Origin: Dicyema japonicum
Lineage: Eukaryota > Dicyemida > Rhombozoa > Dicyemidae
Length of the DNA: 64,000 nucleotides
Reading direction: 5' to 3'
Assembly: GCA_011109175.1 (NCBI GenBank)
Contig: RDEW01000016.1
Coordinates: 620,134-684,133 of the forward strand
This document shows positions 11,501-24,399 of the stretch, in pieces (positions within the stretch are counted from its first letter, which is position 1; the number at the start of each line of letters is the position of its first letter). Both the position numbers and the translations under genes were made by a program. The notes beneath the pieces are model-generated. The model had not been told where the DNA came from, did not search any database, and saw only the letters and a list, made by a program, of their open reading frames with translations.

Positions 11501-13127
11501 GCAGAGAAAATTTCAGTGAACTCTTTAAAGTAGTTTGTAGAAATATTATCATTTCCCAAAAAATCTAAAATAAGTGATAGTCTTACCAGCGTTCACTAAT
11601 ACAACCATATTATTGTCACTAAATGAGTACGACTCTTTACGGCGAAAGATTTCAGCGACAGACCTGTTGCGGTTATATATAATACTTTTTAATATCCTCA
11701 AATGGAGAAAGCACCAAGTCGTATATGGATCCCTTATTATTCGGTTGTTTTATAGCAAGCAAAATCTCAATAATTGCATATTTTCGACAAAAGTCGACAT
11801 TATTCACATTCGGAATAGTCCAGACTGAGGAGTCCTCAGAGTAGAGATATTTTAAAATCTCATAGAACACACCAAAAATGTCTTCCTAGGAAACAAGTAA
11901 ACAAAAATACATTCAGATGATAGGATGGGAAAACACGAAACATAAAATGGCGGAGGATTAAAAACAACTCTTGTTTGTGGACAATTAGTGAATGAGAAAT
12001 TGAGGTGATCTGCCCAATAATAACAAATTCTACAAAATCCCTAAATTTTATTAGCAATTGAATGTGAGTAAATAGTCCATGTCCCAAGTAGAAAATCAAG
12101 GTCGATTCGATGATATTCACACGCCAATACAGAGGCAACCCAGTCAACGTAGGATCGCAGATGACACTCATAGTCAAATTAACCATTTCATCCTCAAATA
12201 TGTCAACGTTATTGGAATTCTAGTTGTGACTCAACTTTACGTGTTGTCCCAACTCAATCAGATAACAGAGAAAAATCCGTGATTCCCTTATAAGAAAAAT
12301 TTTGTGGAAAATGTGGGAAATTACCGCTCTTCTGTTGGCATTATCCAGATATTTCCAATTTCCAGCAGAATGTGCGTTTGGAGATCCGTGAATTGGGTAC
12401 AAATAATCTCTCCCTAAAATAATCACCATCAAAACCCAAATTATGCAAAAGAGAAACAGGTAATCTTAGACTGAGGATATGTTCACTAATATCAATGGGG
12501 ATAGCAGCTAGCACGTGCTCGGGAATATTAAGGCAATTCAGAACCCTTGAATTGAGTGAAATGAGTTTCATTATAAACTATGATATTAACGAATCAAACT
12601 ATTCTAGAGAGTTCCTGGACTGTCTGTGTTGAATTATTTTGCAAGGTTATCAAAGAATGAAAAAACTGTGAGAAAGACTCCGATTATATTCAAATATAAC
12701 CTTAGAATCCAACAGGCTAGTGGTTTGGCTGAGAAAATCAAGCAAAACAACAGAAATCGAGGTCAGAACAGTCCCCTTAGTCATATATTGAATCATCAAT
12801 AGAGAAATCATTCGAATCAAACCAACTTCCACCTCCTTTATGCTGTCTGTGAAAACTTTAGCCCACAGAGGAGATTTTAAACGACAGACAAAGTCAGCCA
12901 CTGTTGAACAAGTATTCTAATAATTATACACATGAATACTTCGCTCTCATCAGATAAAATATTTTTTAGAAGAAAAATGCACTGATTTCTGATTGCACGT
13001 TGTTGAATGTATTTATCTGAGTTAAGACTGCGGTTTATTAATTGATTGCCTGTTGAATCATTCTCAATTTATTTCATAATATTACCACAAAAACTGATAG
13101 TCGGTGGCTAATACCTAGATCATACAT
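8571..13127 (-). CDS. MED23: Mediator complex subunit 23
   Basis: Large tail-module Mediator subunit. Recognition comes from conserved blocks in order. These are PIHGSPNAHSAGNWKYLDNA (family VV-NSGAICNSWKLD); FYARSKYEFVSILIGSLF; MHFIQPQYRMFLLG; MDWRYNEFPNAQSYFIHCTC with AELMALP (family CDWRFNEFPNP...CVELMAL); RFVGPYLKRF; and QICDFLYLLYKF near the C-terminus. It is split into many exons. Clear introns include 12917-12939, 12678-12700 and 12578-12599 (22-23 nt), and one of 25 nt near 11888-11912. A start with two tiny 5' exons from 13127 (MYDL) gives an open frame into NDSTGNQLIN, but this N-terminus is inferred. Stop at 8571-8573. I did not resolve every junction in the 9.4-11.0 kb part, so intactness is likely, not proven. 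With MED31 it is the second Mediator gene here. Confidence 0.88.
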
Positions 13128-13249
13128 AATGAATTAGGTGCAATATTTCGAATGCTATTATTATTTATTTATTTGAAATTAAACTATTAAATTACAAAGT
13201 ATTATTATTATTAATCGTTAAGTTACAAAGTCATCTTAGATCCTTTCCT

Positions 13250-13500
13250 TTCATTGACACCAAGTGGTAACCGCGAAGATCCAAACGAAAATTGGAATTC
13301 TCAAGTCTTTTACGCATTCCTTAGTATGCTCCCTCCCATCGTTGGAGCTTCTATAAGCAATTTGTTCTACCTAGTATCAAGTACACTTGTGCTGCATGGA
13401 TGGCTCGCTATCACTATCGACACAGAGCAAACTGGAAGTGTTACAAAACCAATGCCTCGAAAATGACCACCACATCGTTACTACATAGAACACTAAACGT
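13250..13500 (+). pseudogene. RT C-terminal fragment
   Basis: Plus strand reads FYKQFVLPSIKYTCAAW, resembling the post-catalytic (I)YKQ-VLP-I-Y-C-AW segment of Jockey-type reverse transcriptases. Short and isolated; the frame closes soon after. Confidence 0.4.
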
Positions 13501-14290
13501 CACATAATCATAAAATACCTTATGGAACCCCACCGAGATTTCATCAAGATGGCAAAGTCTCTTGACATCAAACTATATCTGGGCGCATGTCAGAGATACA
13601 AAAGAAACCTTCCATTTTGTGGAAATTAATGAACTCCAAGACTAACCGCACGAGAAAGTCTGATTGGATAACGGGATCACTTGAATTAAAATATAACTCT
13701 TGTCCTCTTATGATTCCGGCGATAATAAAATTAAAATTCTAAAAACGTAAACATCCCCCGGAGGTAGAGTAGATTTTTGGGTTACGATGATGTTGCTGAA
13801 ATCATTTAGATATCCAATGGAACCCCAATGGAACCACAATGGATAAATCGTTATATGGTAAGTACTTGGTGGGTACCGCCTGAGAAGTCTCAGCGTCGTA
13901 CTTGTCTACTAAAATTTGTCAAAATGACCAATCGTTTTATTAGAACGTTCGAGAATTAATAATCTAATTCCCTAATCAAGGCAGCTAGACAAGTTCCGCC
14001 TCCACAGGAAGAGGAACCGAATGTCATGGGTTAGGAACATGGAGGAGAGGATAAAATCCTCCTTTGCCACGTTACCTAGATACAAAGTCTAGTGAAAACA
14101 AGCAGGACGCAATAATCAAAAATAAAATACGATGTTATGAATCCAGCACAGAAAAGCCAATTGTAGATAAAGAATACCTGGAGAAAGCTAAAAAGGTTCT
14201 GCTGGGAATCTATTCCGGGGGCATCTGAAAGACAATCGAGAGAACTTACATATGTGATAAGGTAAACTTAGATTTACTGCAAGTGGTGGC
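13501..14290. other. Unassigned, probable retrotransposon debris
   Basis: No open frame of note. G+C content is higher than in true intergenic sequence here, like the neighbouring retrotransposon pieces, but I recognise no domain. Confidence 0.3.
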
Positions 14291-15900
14291 TCTGGTCCTA
14301 AAGAGATCAAGGCCGCCAAGACAGTGATTCAAAACATAAGGATCATGCTCGTGAATGCCCGATCAATCCTGAGGAGGCATCACGAGCTAGCTTCCCTGGC
14401 GAATGCCGAGAAAGCTGAAATAATAATTGTCAACGAAATGAAGATGAAGTCAAATGAGAATACGGTACTCCCGGGTGTCGAATCGATATTTTTATACTGG
14501 AAAGAAGGGGCTATACCAGGGACATCAATTTTTTATCGGTGTCATCTAAAGACAAGGAATCCGAGAATTGTTTCATCAATTTGTCGTGAGTTTGTCGCCA
14601 TTGATGTTCGTTCTGTCGATCCTTGAGGGAATGTACCGGAGATATCTCCCAGTTTTTCAGTGAAAACCCGATGGCCATACTGTGAGGTGATCTCAACTCC
14701 AAGAGCACATCCTTTGGCTGCAAAAAGAGTAACAGGGATGGCAAGCTCTTGATGAAGTTATCTAAAGGCCTAGGAGTAAAAGTTCTTACATCGAAAGAGG
14801 ATACCATTTCTCTTCCTACGGAAGTGACAAGCTTGGTGTTTTCTTGATTTCCCCTGCTATTTCAGAATAAGCAGACGTACCAATTACTCTTCCGGATATT
14901 GGCGGTGACCACATTCAATTGCTAATATCCGTGGATATGAAAATTATTAATGAACCTGGAGACTTTGTCGGTTACGATATCAAGAATCTAAACTGGACTC
15001 ACTATAGGATGTTCATTGCAAAGGAATTGATGTTAGTACATACTCAGCCTAAAACTCGTCTGGAAATTGATAAAACAAGTAAAAGAGTAACAGATCTGAT
15101 ATTATACTATCTGGATAATTTTGCTAGAAAAAATATACTCAAGAAACGATAATGTTGTCCCTATTCCATAACACATCAAGAAGATTGTGTTGGAAAGAAA
15201 TAATCTAAGGACTAAACTGAGGAGATGCGTAGAAGGAAAAAAATTATATGTTAGATGCGGACGCTATTTTTCAAATATGATATTATTGAAGAGAAGAGTC
15301 CCACAAGGATCAATTTTTAGCTCTCTATTGCGAGATCGAGCATGATCTCAGGAAGGAGACTCAATGTGTACATGGAAGAGATAAAAGACTGTTGCGTTCT
15401 TCATGGTTAAAACTGTCAGAAGAAAAATCTAGTGCAATGAGGTTCTTCGGTCGGAATGGTAAAGGAAATCAGAAAGACTCCGTATGCGGAATCAACATTG
15501 TGAGCTCCCTGAAGTATCTCGGAACAGCTATTGAGAAATCTGGGAGCACATTGTGCGATTTTAAACTCAAAAAGAAGAAAACCCACCATGCAACGTTGTG
15601 TATGAGGAAATTGAGACTCGAAACGGATATGGTTTATTTATTTTTTCACGTGTGATCATTCCATCACTTCTTTATGGACTAGAAAGATGGTGCTACTGCA
15701 TACAAAGAGCGTTTTATCTTGATTCTTGAAAAATCGAGGAGAGCAGGGATCAAGATTTTCCTACACAAAACGCTTGACGAGAAGCTAAATGAAGATGGAA
15801 ATTTGCTAGTAATGTCGATAAAAGATGCAGCAGAAAAAGGACGGAAAACTACCTGAAAAGAGATGTCATCATTGACTTGTTACTACGGAGAAGACTAAAC
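14291..15900 (+). pseudogene. Jockey-like retrotransposon, EEP to RT, degenerate
   Basis: Plus-strand remnant. The EEP start reads MLVNARSILRRHHELASLAN with EIIIVNE. A middle part (14919-15152) includes LNWTHYRMFIAKELML, the post-endonuclease linker seen also near 28.3 kb. RT remnants follow: RRVPQGSIFSSLL, then KYLGTAIEKSG, and IIPSLLYGLERW near 15660. Multiple stops. The same tail (LLYGLERWYD) occurs near 49.4 kb, showing a family with several dead copies in this window. Confidence 0.75.
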
Positions 15901-16440
15901 GTCCTTCCAGCACAGAATAAACGATAAGAGGGGTCTGAGAGCGCAGAGAAGAGTCCATGCGTTTGCAGGACTTGCATGAGGCCAAATAACTCCCTCTTTA
16001 ATTTTTCCTTGCTAATAAAGTTGTTAAAGTTAAAAAAAGTTAAAATTTCATAGAAAGTGAGAGTTCGGATGACGTTTTCCACGATCATCAAAGGATATTG
16101 ACGTGGAACATATTTCATTTGTTTCAGATAATTATTGTATAAGATATGCTAGAAAACATAGATGCAGATAATTTTTATCTGAATTTTTCCACCAAATCAA
16201 CAAAAAATGAATGTTCATCAATCAAAATATGATTTTTCACTAGGGAATAAGGTATTTTTAGTGAATAATTATGAGTATGAGTACTAGAGGATTATGGAAC
16301 TAATCCACCGCTAAAGTTGAGCAGATTTTAATCTTCGTATGAAGAATAAGTGAAATTATTTAATTTTTGTCGATATAACTTTATTTAATATTGTATTGCT
16401 ATCGCAGATTAATGCGCGTTTAGAATTAAAAATAGTCAAC
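15901..16440. other. Unassigned AT-rich stretch
   Basis: Between two retrotransposon pieces. No coding pattern or repeat partner seen. Confidence 0.3.
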
Positions 16441-16479
16441 ATGACTCAATTCAAGAAAATATAGACCTCAAAAAAATAA

Positions 16480-17035
16480 ATTCTTTGATTTTAATTCCTA
16501 GTAAGATGCGATTAAGCTTATATAGTGGATTTGTTCCACCAGTCCTCATGTACAACTCAGGTACTTGGGGAACACCAAATAAAGAAATAGAACAACTCGA
16601 CTCGTTACACAGAGGCCAACTAAGCAAACAACTTGGATACTCTTGGCCGAAGAAAATCTCAAACAATAAACTATACAGACTGACTGATTGTGGACCAGTA
16701 AGTCTGAACTTACTTAAAGCCCGCTGCGCCTTTTTAAACATATTTTACGAATGGGTGAACAAACATCATGTAATCCCGCCGTGGAAAAATTTTTCGGCCA
16801 CACTGAATCCTCTATATTCAGAGGACGTCCAAGAAGTTGTCTTCTCAGGACACTTGCGGAAGATTATTCTGTGATCGGGGGCCGACTGATGGATGCAGAC
16901 AATCTGGACAAAATCAGGAGGCGAGCACGACAACGAAAGGGATAAAGATGGGCTAACGGAAAGAATAGTCGAAAAAACATGACACAAGCGAAACCCTAAG
17001 CAGTGTTTAATGGTAACGCGGATGAGCTTTAACTA
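16480..17035 (+). pseudogene. Non-LTR RT C-terminus and 3' tail
   Basis: Plus strand reads LSLYSGFVPPVLMYNSGTWG, then ISNNKLYRLT and FLNIFYEW, a typical non-LTR post-RT region. The minus-strand element near 50.1 kb has the matching LRIRLYNSYINPVLMYNSGT. The last part (16840-17030) ends in an arginine-rich stretch and a tail also found near 54.8 and 57.7 kb, which marks the family's 3' end. Confidence 0.7.
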
Positions 17036-17189
17036 ACTCTGATTTCTGATTAGAAGCCAATTAATATTAGAAACCAATTATATCCATTTAGGAAACCCCT
17101 CCAGTGGTGTAGAGAAAGACGAGCTTTTTTTTACATGCCGGCCAGACATTGTACGTCTGATCACCGAGTAAGCAAGACAAAAGTAATGT

Positions 17190-18713
17190 CAACTAGTTAG
17201 GTGATCCCAGTTCCCGCAACAAAACGTACCATCTGAAGCCTGTGTGTCTCCATTGTTCCCACTGTCTAACGGAAATGCCTTCTTTGATCCTTGAAAAGGA
17301 AGCCGACTGGGAACGGAAATTTCTTAGCCAACCGAATTTCTTTTGCGTGGAACAGTGAGCTTGGTGGGTGTCCATCTTCTTCGAGATGGGGAGAAATTTG
17401 GAACCACATTTACGAGTTGTAGATTCTCTAAGCAGGTGAGCTAATTTTGTTCCACATTGTGGTCCCAACATACGTATTGTTTTCCTTTGCAGTAAGTTTA
17501 GTTTTTTGATAGTGGCCTCTGATATCGCGAATCTCCACGCAGCAGAGGCATATTCCACGGCCGGCGCGATTGTCTGGCGGTATATGGTTCCGATTGCTTT
17601 ATTCATATTCGCTGGGGTCTTCTGGGTGAGGGCCCGTGTGACATTCAATTTCTGTAGTCCTTTGGTGAAGACTAGTTTGGCATGGTAGGTAAAATTAAGC
17701 AGCCTGTCGTATGCCACTTTCAGGATTGAAGGGTTTCTTGTGATAGGTATCCGAGTATGTCCGATGAAGATTTCTGGTTATTCTTTATACCGCCGGTCTG
17801 AGGTGAATAGAGTGCATGTTGATTTTGGAGCCGATACCGAGAGACGGTTAGCTATCAACCAATCGTGGATACAATCCACTTTCTTCTGTGCAAGTGAGAC
17901 TGCTTCTGATGTCAAACTGCTTCTTGTTGAATGATATCGTCAGCATAAGAAAGTAGTAAAAAGTTATTGTCAATGTCTGCTGGCAGGTCGTTGAGGAAAA
18001 GGTTGAATAGAGTGGGGGACAAAGGCGAACCTTGGGGCACTCGTGATCTGTAGTAAACGTGATCGTGATCTGAGGTGGCACAGATGATAACCATAGCTTC
18101 AAGTTAGGGGGAATTTTTGAATCAAAGATTTTTCCAATTAAATTATTCCTCGGTACCGAGTCAAACGCCTTGCTGTTGTCAATCGAGACCATTGTTGTTC
18201 GCATGTGTTTTGGGGTAGTGATGAAATCATCCGCAATAAACTGCGAAAGCGTTGATAAGAAAGTTGTGGTTGATCTTCCAGAACGGAATCCGTGTTGGAA
18301 ATTCGGTTGAGTTAGGGAAGGAGTAATTTCAGATAGGATCAACTTTTCCAACACTTTTGATATAGTAGAGGTCAATGAGATTGGTCTGTATGAATTGGAA
18401 TCTCCTTTTGATTTCCGGCCTTATGAATTGAAGTGATGAGCAAGTTCTTCCATATTTGGGGGATAGTGTTCCAGTTAAACTGACAGGTTAAAAATTTCTG
18501 TTAGGTGGCTGATTGCATATTTGCTTAAGTGTTTTGGGTGAATTGAAGATACTTTGTCTGGGCCGCAGACCCGTGAGTTCTTTAATCCGGCGATAATCTC
18601 TGAGACCTGCTTGTCTGAGAATAGTTCTTAGTAAGGTTTTTTTTGGTTTGGCCGGGACGTATTTTAATATTCAGTTGTTTAGAGAATTTTTTGAAACTGA
18701 TCGCAGCGTAATG
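17190..18713 (-). pseudogene. Jockey-like RT, downstream half of a split element
   Basis: Minus strand carries RT motifs in order: STISKVLEKLI, FQHGFRSGRSTTTFL, the DNSKAFDSVP palm block, VPQGSPLSPTLFNLF, LLLSYADDI (catalytic), then the thumb with TIYRQTIAPAVEYASAAW. Degraded by frameshifts. Its upstream half continues at 20406 beyond an inserted transposon. The nearby element at 30.3-31.8 kb is a close relative (VPQGSPLSPILFNLFLHDLP), allowing the insertion point to be seen. Confidence 0.85.
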
Positions 18714-20400
18714 TGTCGCGAGGAGCGCTACTTGCAACTATGCGCTACTTGCAATATCGATTTTTTTTGCTCGAAATTAAACGAGTAGTATTAAGACACT
18801 CACAAGTCGAACCATTTTTAAGAAACCAGTTTTACTCAAAAAAACATGAAACTAAAATTATATATAGATTTATGTTATGCTTTAAAAAATATAAAATTGA
18901 ATTTATTTTTTAAATTCTTAAATTATCTTACTATTAATAATACTGATAAGCATTCTAAATAATTAAAAAATTAATTTCAACAATAAAACTCTTCATTTTT
19001 CAATATTTTAAACTATTAAAAATTCCAGGTTATACGATTGTACTCAGTTAAGACAAAAAATTCAAAAAAAATATTTTATTTATAAGAAAAGGTTAGTCAC
19101 TTCTTTTTAAGCTTTTTAACGCGACTCGTGTGGAAGATCTCGCTATGTCCCTCATTTGATTGAAGTGTCATTCGCTTGTTAGACAATATATCTAAGACTT
19201 TCACTTTTTCACTGTAGGGAAATTCAAATTTCCCTAACTTTAGCGAGGGATTTGTCCCATGGTCTTTTTTTACGCAAACCTATATTGTCAATGTAATTAA
19301 CTAACCTCATCTCCTTTCTCGAATGAGTATTTTGAGCAATGAACACCCACGAAACGGATTGTCACATAATTTATATATAAGGCCATATAACCTGTTGAAC
19401 TATGATAACTAAGATTATAAAATTGGACAGCTTTTTTAATCTGTTTTTTCCAACATTTATTTGGATCATCAAACAACATCTTCGACAAAGTTCGAGTGAT
19501 TATCTGATTGAATCTTTCTTTTTGAATAAATATCACTTTTTTTCTTTAAGCTTTTTGTAACAGCATATTTTGAATAAATATCAATAGCCGTTAAAAGCCA
19601 CGAATAACCATCATTATGCTCGCTAAACCTAGAGAATATAAAAAATTTATACCTTTTAAGATCGATTAAATCTATTTGAAATCTCTCATTGGGCCGAGTT
19701 GCTATTATATGATTTTCTTCATCATATTCCTTAAGACTTCTGGCAAAAAGACATGTCTCACAAGTCAGAAGGGGCAGGTCAGAAGTTTTCGTACAGACAA
19801 TATCATAAGAATTCGTGGAAGTGCTCTGAATGAAATATAAATATCGTTTTTATTAAGTCAAAGCAATCTCCTACTGGAATGGTAATATTGGAATCCGCAG
19901 ATAAAACTGTTATTCAAAAGAATACCACATTATAAACAATCTGATAAAAAACAAGGAAGACACTTGGGAAGCAAATAGTCTGGACGAGAAATATAGAGGA
20001 GAGAATATAAATAGGGACAAATCAAATAGTGAAGAATAATCCATATTTAAAGGATACCAAAATACAAAATATATATTAGACATTTTGATAACAGCCTTTC
20101 AACTCTATTTGATGAATCCACTAATATATTAATGAAGAAAATGTAAGACAATACAAAAATGATATGGACTAAGCATTAGCACAAACGAAGCACCACAACA
20201 ACGTAGGACAAGCGTGACATAACAATTCAAATTAGAATTAATAGTTTATATTAATTTTATACATTAAAATTAATATTTTATATTACTAAAAATTAGAATT
20301 TTAATCCAAAAGAACAATTTTCATAGATTCAAAAAAAATTCAAAAAATTCAAAAAATCGATATTGCAAGTAGCGCATAGTTGCAAGTAGCGCTCGCGACA
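18714..20400 (-). mobile_element. Ginger-like cut-and-paste transposon, internally deleted
   Basis: A 1687-bp insertion inside a Jockey-like element. Both ends read TGTCGCGAG then GCGCTACTTGCAACTATGCG toward the interior. These are inverted repeats of about 45 bp, and the left end has three extra bases. TAATG flanks both sides (18709-18713 and 20401-20405) as the target duplication. Each terminus holds GCGCTACTTGCAA twice, a likely transposase-binding repeat. The minus strand (19300-19800) encodes integrase-type sequence: a zinc-finger CxxC (CETCLF), RPNERFQIDLIDLKRY, DGYSWLLTAIDIYSKYA, and after a gap ERFNQIITRTLSKML with AVQFYNLSYHSST. The part holding the middle of the DDE core is missing. 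The integrase-type enzyme, the TGT...ACA termini and the short duplication fit the Ginger group, whose usual duplication is 4 bp. Confidence 0.75.
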
Positions 20401-20405
20401 TAATG

Positions 20406-21730
20406 TTTCATAAGTGAATTAGGGTGTATATGACAAATATGTTCTGGAGAGGGGTTACAGGTTCCATTCGCATCTTCCAACTCTGAGTTAATTTGTTTTA
20501 ATGTTTTCCAAAATTGATGAGATGAACTTTTCCCGTTAAGGCGATTGATTAGATGACGCCACCTCTGATTCTGATGGTCTTTTTTTGCTCTGGTTGATAC
20601 TTTTATTTAGTTGTCTGGTGGATTTCAACTCCGTCGGAAGGCATCTTTTAATTTGGTTCTTCGTTTTATGAGTGTAAGTGTCCGGGAATTGAGGATATAA
20701 AATTCGTGTATGATGAGAGAGGAATAAATATGTTTTCAGCCTTCTGAATGGCCACACTGATGATTTTTGCGGTTTCATCTATCGAACGTATATAAGATGA
20801 TAGTCTTTTGACAAATTCCAGGTCTACGAAATCAGAGAAGCCAGGCCAATCGACCATCTTATAATTCTTGAAATTTTTCACTTCGGTCAGCAATGTCCGG
20901 CGTCTCCGAAATCCTCTAATGTAAGAAGGATGGGATTATGGTTGCTGGGGAAACCATAGTTCACATCCCATTTAGTGATTTTTGCTAAAAGGGTGAACAT
21001 AGGATTAAATCAGGAGAGGTGCGCCTTAAAGAGGTTCTTGTGTGTAATTTAGGATCATTCAGGATAAATATATTAGTAAGACCATTTGCGATGAACTCGG
21101 CGTCAGAGGACTGTGAAGCTAGCCAAACAAAGTGTCGGGCATTTAGGTCACCGAATCTTTAATACGGAGAGGCGGGGTATATTTGGGGTGTAGGATTTTG
21201 TGCAGGATCCTTATGGTGGTATATGTAGATTAATCAAGTTGATCAAAAATACGAATACAGCTCCATTTTGATGGTGATCTGCTCCATTGTATCCCCTGAG
21301 TCCAAAAGTTCTGAAATCCGTCGACTTTCGTCAACAAAGGTATAGCGTTCTTTATAATTGTGAGTAGTCCTCCACTTTGTCTTCCCTGACAGACCTTACG
21401 GATTACTGTGTTTCCCGGAAAGAGGGTGTTGGCGTGGAGGATGAGAGCAAAGTCAGCTCTAGTTGCGGAGAGGAGATCGAAGTTCCAGAATCTTCTTTTT
21501 AATTCCATTTGTATTTAGTTGTAAAATTATTAAGTCTCCACGTGAACCAGGTTTGTTTCACTGTCAAAAGTCCAGAACAATGATGACACAAGACGGAGGC
21601 ACATGAGTTAGGGGAACCCCCAAGAGGTGGGGAGAAGTTGATGGCTCTTTTCGTTCCTTCTACTTGGACAGTACATAAGCTAGACTCATCTTTTTCACGA
21701 TAATTAAAACGAGTTTTAGTTATCAAAAAA
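20406..21730 (-). pseudogene. Jockey-like element, upstream half (EEP and linker)
   Basis: Minus strand from about 21726: an N-terminal piece, then endonuclease remnants (QSGGLLTIIKNAIP near 21350) and the linker before RT with AIQKAENIFIPLSSY. The element near 31.7 kb has AIQKADHIFIPISSY at the same place. Decayed by stops. Together with 17190-18713 it makes one element of roughly 2.9 kb before interruption. Confidence 0.75.
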
Positions 21731-21782
21731 TAAATTATTATTTAGGCTTTTACTTTTTTAAATTAAATTTAAACACAACTTA

Positions 21783-24269
21783 ATGGTTAATAAAGTAGCC
21801 TGAAATTTTTATTGTAGCTAAACGTTTGGCCAATCTCTAAAGCGTGGAAGGAATATCAATGCCTATCATTATTACAGACCCCGACGACTGCCTACCTTTC
21901 TAAAAAAGACGGCAGACTTATCTTAACTAGCAACTTTAGCAGCCGTGATTACTACAAAAATCGAGATATTATAAACGAAAACGTGGCTATAATTAATGAA
22001 GACGGACTCACGACTGAATTCCAATCTCCCTTGTCGTCGTTCTCATCAAAGTATAGTCATTACTAATAAAGATTTCGTGTACCCTCTCCATCAGGAAAAT
22101 TAACCGCAGAAATCGTACGAGTTAAAGAAAATTCTGAAAACATTGAGTTTCTGGAAGTCAGTAGTGGCATCAACAGAATTCTTACTTTAAACCTGACCAA
22201 GACTGATCTGCATGGATCTGTCAAGGATTACGACTGTTTGATGTTTTATTAATTTGGAGACAACTTTGGTGGACTTGTTTGGTCTTTAAGTGAAGATTAT
22301 TTGTCATATATTGCGGAATCCAAGTCAAACGTGGATAACGGACAAATTACTGACGAGTTGTTGCAAAAACCTGATTTTTCACTCAAAAAGAAAGATTTGG
22401 TATACAACATACTTTATTTTAGGTGGACAAGAACCTCTTTCGTCAAAATTGGGGCGAAAAGGAGACCGAGACAGTTCATACAGTTCTCTGTATCGTCAAC
22501 ATCAGAACCGGTGAGTTAAAGATAGTCGATTCAGAGGGGTTCTCTTCAGCCCTGGTTAGCAATCACCAATTTTAGTCAAGACTACTTGGACCAAATCGAA
22601 GCTAGCATGTATCCAGTATGACGAAAAACCATACAAATTAGGACTTGTTTACTGTCAAAATAGACCGTAGATCCTTAGTTCTACCTTAGATGTCGAATTT
22701 TGATCAGCACGATGTACGGTGACGCCATGGAACAAGAATTCATTGAATTTGACCCACCAAGATTTGTTTCTGGTCTCGTTTTTTCACCGGATGGTGATAA
22801 ACTCTACTACTTGGTAGCGTCTTCTCCAGGACCTCACCGACAACCACAAAGAATTTGCAGTTTCGATTTGTGTACAAAAGAGGATTGTTTTATTGTTGAA
22901 GATGAAATTGATTTTGTCGGTATTTTCACCATGGAGACTCCAAAAATTATTTTTGACGGAAAATATGTTCTTTTTAGTTCAGAAATTGGGTTCAAGTCTA
23001 TTCCAATTATCGTTGACTTACAAAATGGCAGAATTACTCAAGTTGATTGTTGTTTTAAGACCTCTGACTACGGGGGTAATTATTGTGGTGATGCTTTAGA
23101 CTTTTCTTGTCTTAGTGTACTAGCTGTTCTGGATAATGTTGTTGTAGCGACCGCTTCATCCCCAAATATGATTCCCCATACTGTAGTAACTAGTCTAATC
23201 GATAGTTAATTGGAAGGATTGTATTTTGCAATGAAAACCCCATTATAATATGGAATAATGTTTTCGGGGGAATAAACGACTTTAAATTCAGATGTTCCTT
23301 AGCATCCCATATTGCTCATGGTAGATGATGGTTATTATTGAAGATGGAATCGAATTTGAGAGCTTTCTAATGAAGCCTGAGGTCAATTTAGAGGAAACCT
23401 ACCCATTGATTGTGTTTGCCCATGGTTTTTTTTACTAAAAATGATGTTAACAGGAGGCCCTCACAGCTGTTATTCAACTGATTTCAACATTTTGAGAGCT
23501 GTTTTGTGCCTTTCAGGGTTTGCACTTCTTATGGGTATCCTTGATCTTTACGTTCCAGTAAACTATCGTGGATCGACAGGATATTCTAATTTAAGTACTC
23601 TGCTTGGTGGAATCGGAAGAGATGATGTCTCGGATGTTCATGTATGTATTGATGTTGTATTAAAGTTGTCTATTTCCGAAACCCTGAGAAGTAATTCGGA
23701 CATAATTCCTACTAATTTGCATTATATTGGAGGTTCCCATGGTGGATTCATCGGTGCTCATTTAATTTGGACAATTTCCGTTTATATGTACTCTTATAGT
23801 TCAGAATTTATTTAGAAGCGCTTGTTTGTTAAATCCAGTAGTCAACCCAGCAAGTTCGTTTTCTATAAAATGTAAGCAATGTCATCTGCCACGGATATTC
23901 CCGACTGGTGCTATTGGGAGTGTGGAGTCGACTTTAACTACAAGGAAGGGGCTACTATACCTGATTATGAGGCATTTTACCGAGCGAACGCTCTAAAATA
24001 TGTAAAAAATGTGATCTTGTTCGAAAATTGTAGATTGGGAGTGATTTGACTGTTTGTCTGTCTGTAGGAGGCTCTGATAGGCGTGTTCCACCTTCTCAAG
24101 GACTGGAGTTTTATAATATTTTGAGAGCCAATTCTGTTGATGTTCGGTATTAAATGATTTGATTTGCAGGTTTTACTATTATCCTAATGACGGTCACTCT
24201 CTTTATTCAGTTAATACATCTGCAGATGTGTTCTGCAATAATTATATGACCATTTATAGTAAATTGTAG
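21783..24269 (+). CDS. APEH: Acylaminoacyl-peptidase (acyl-peptide hydrolase)
   Basis: Cytosolic serine peptidase of the prolyl oligopeptidase family that removes N-acylated residues from blocked peptides. Fifteen exons. Introns at 21795-21817, 22051-22071, 22236-22259, 22400-22422, 22555-22580, 22667-22689, 23183-23205, 23321-23343, 23425-23453, 23535-23558, 23780-23804, 23854-23876, 24011-24033 and 24147-24169, each 21-29 nt. The spliced frame is open for 717 residues (human about 732). The propeller half includes RVPSPSGKLTAE, QNWGEKETETVHTVL and LSPDG-type blades. The hydrolase half has AHGGPHS, MVNYRGSTGY, the nucleophile GGSHGGF, TDIPDW, the acid GGSDRRVP and the base DGHSLYS, so the Ser-Asp-His triad is complete. 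The 12-bp first exon (MVNK) is inferred from the splice pattern. One junction (22555-22580) has an alternative acceptor six bases earlier that would break the frame. Confidence 0.93.
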
Positions 24270-24399
24270 TTATTACTGTTATTTTGGCAATTTCTTTTAT
24301 AATAACCTCTTTATTATTGAGGAAAAACTTTCAACTTTTCGTTAAGTACTCAATTCCGGCACCTAATTTCCTCAAAGAGAACCATTAAACATTTACCTT
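24270..24399. other. APEH 3' flank
   Basis: AT-rich downstream sequence. AATAAC and ATTATTGA words occur, but no canonical AATAAA is evident within it. Confidence 0.3.

Noticed and set aside
8571-13127. Exportin or other HEAT-repeat transport receptor
   Set aside because: The DWRYNEFPN...AELMALP and ICDFLY blocks, in this order, match MED23.
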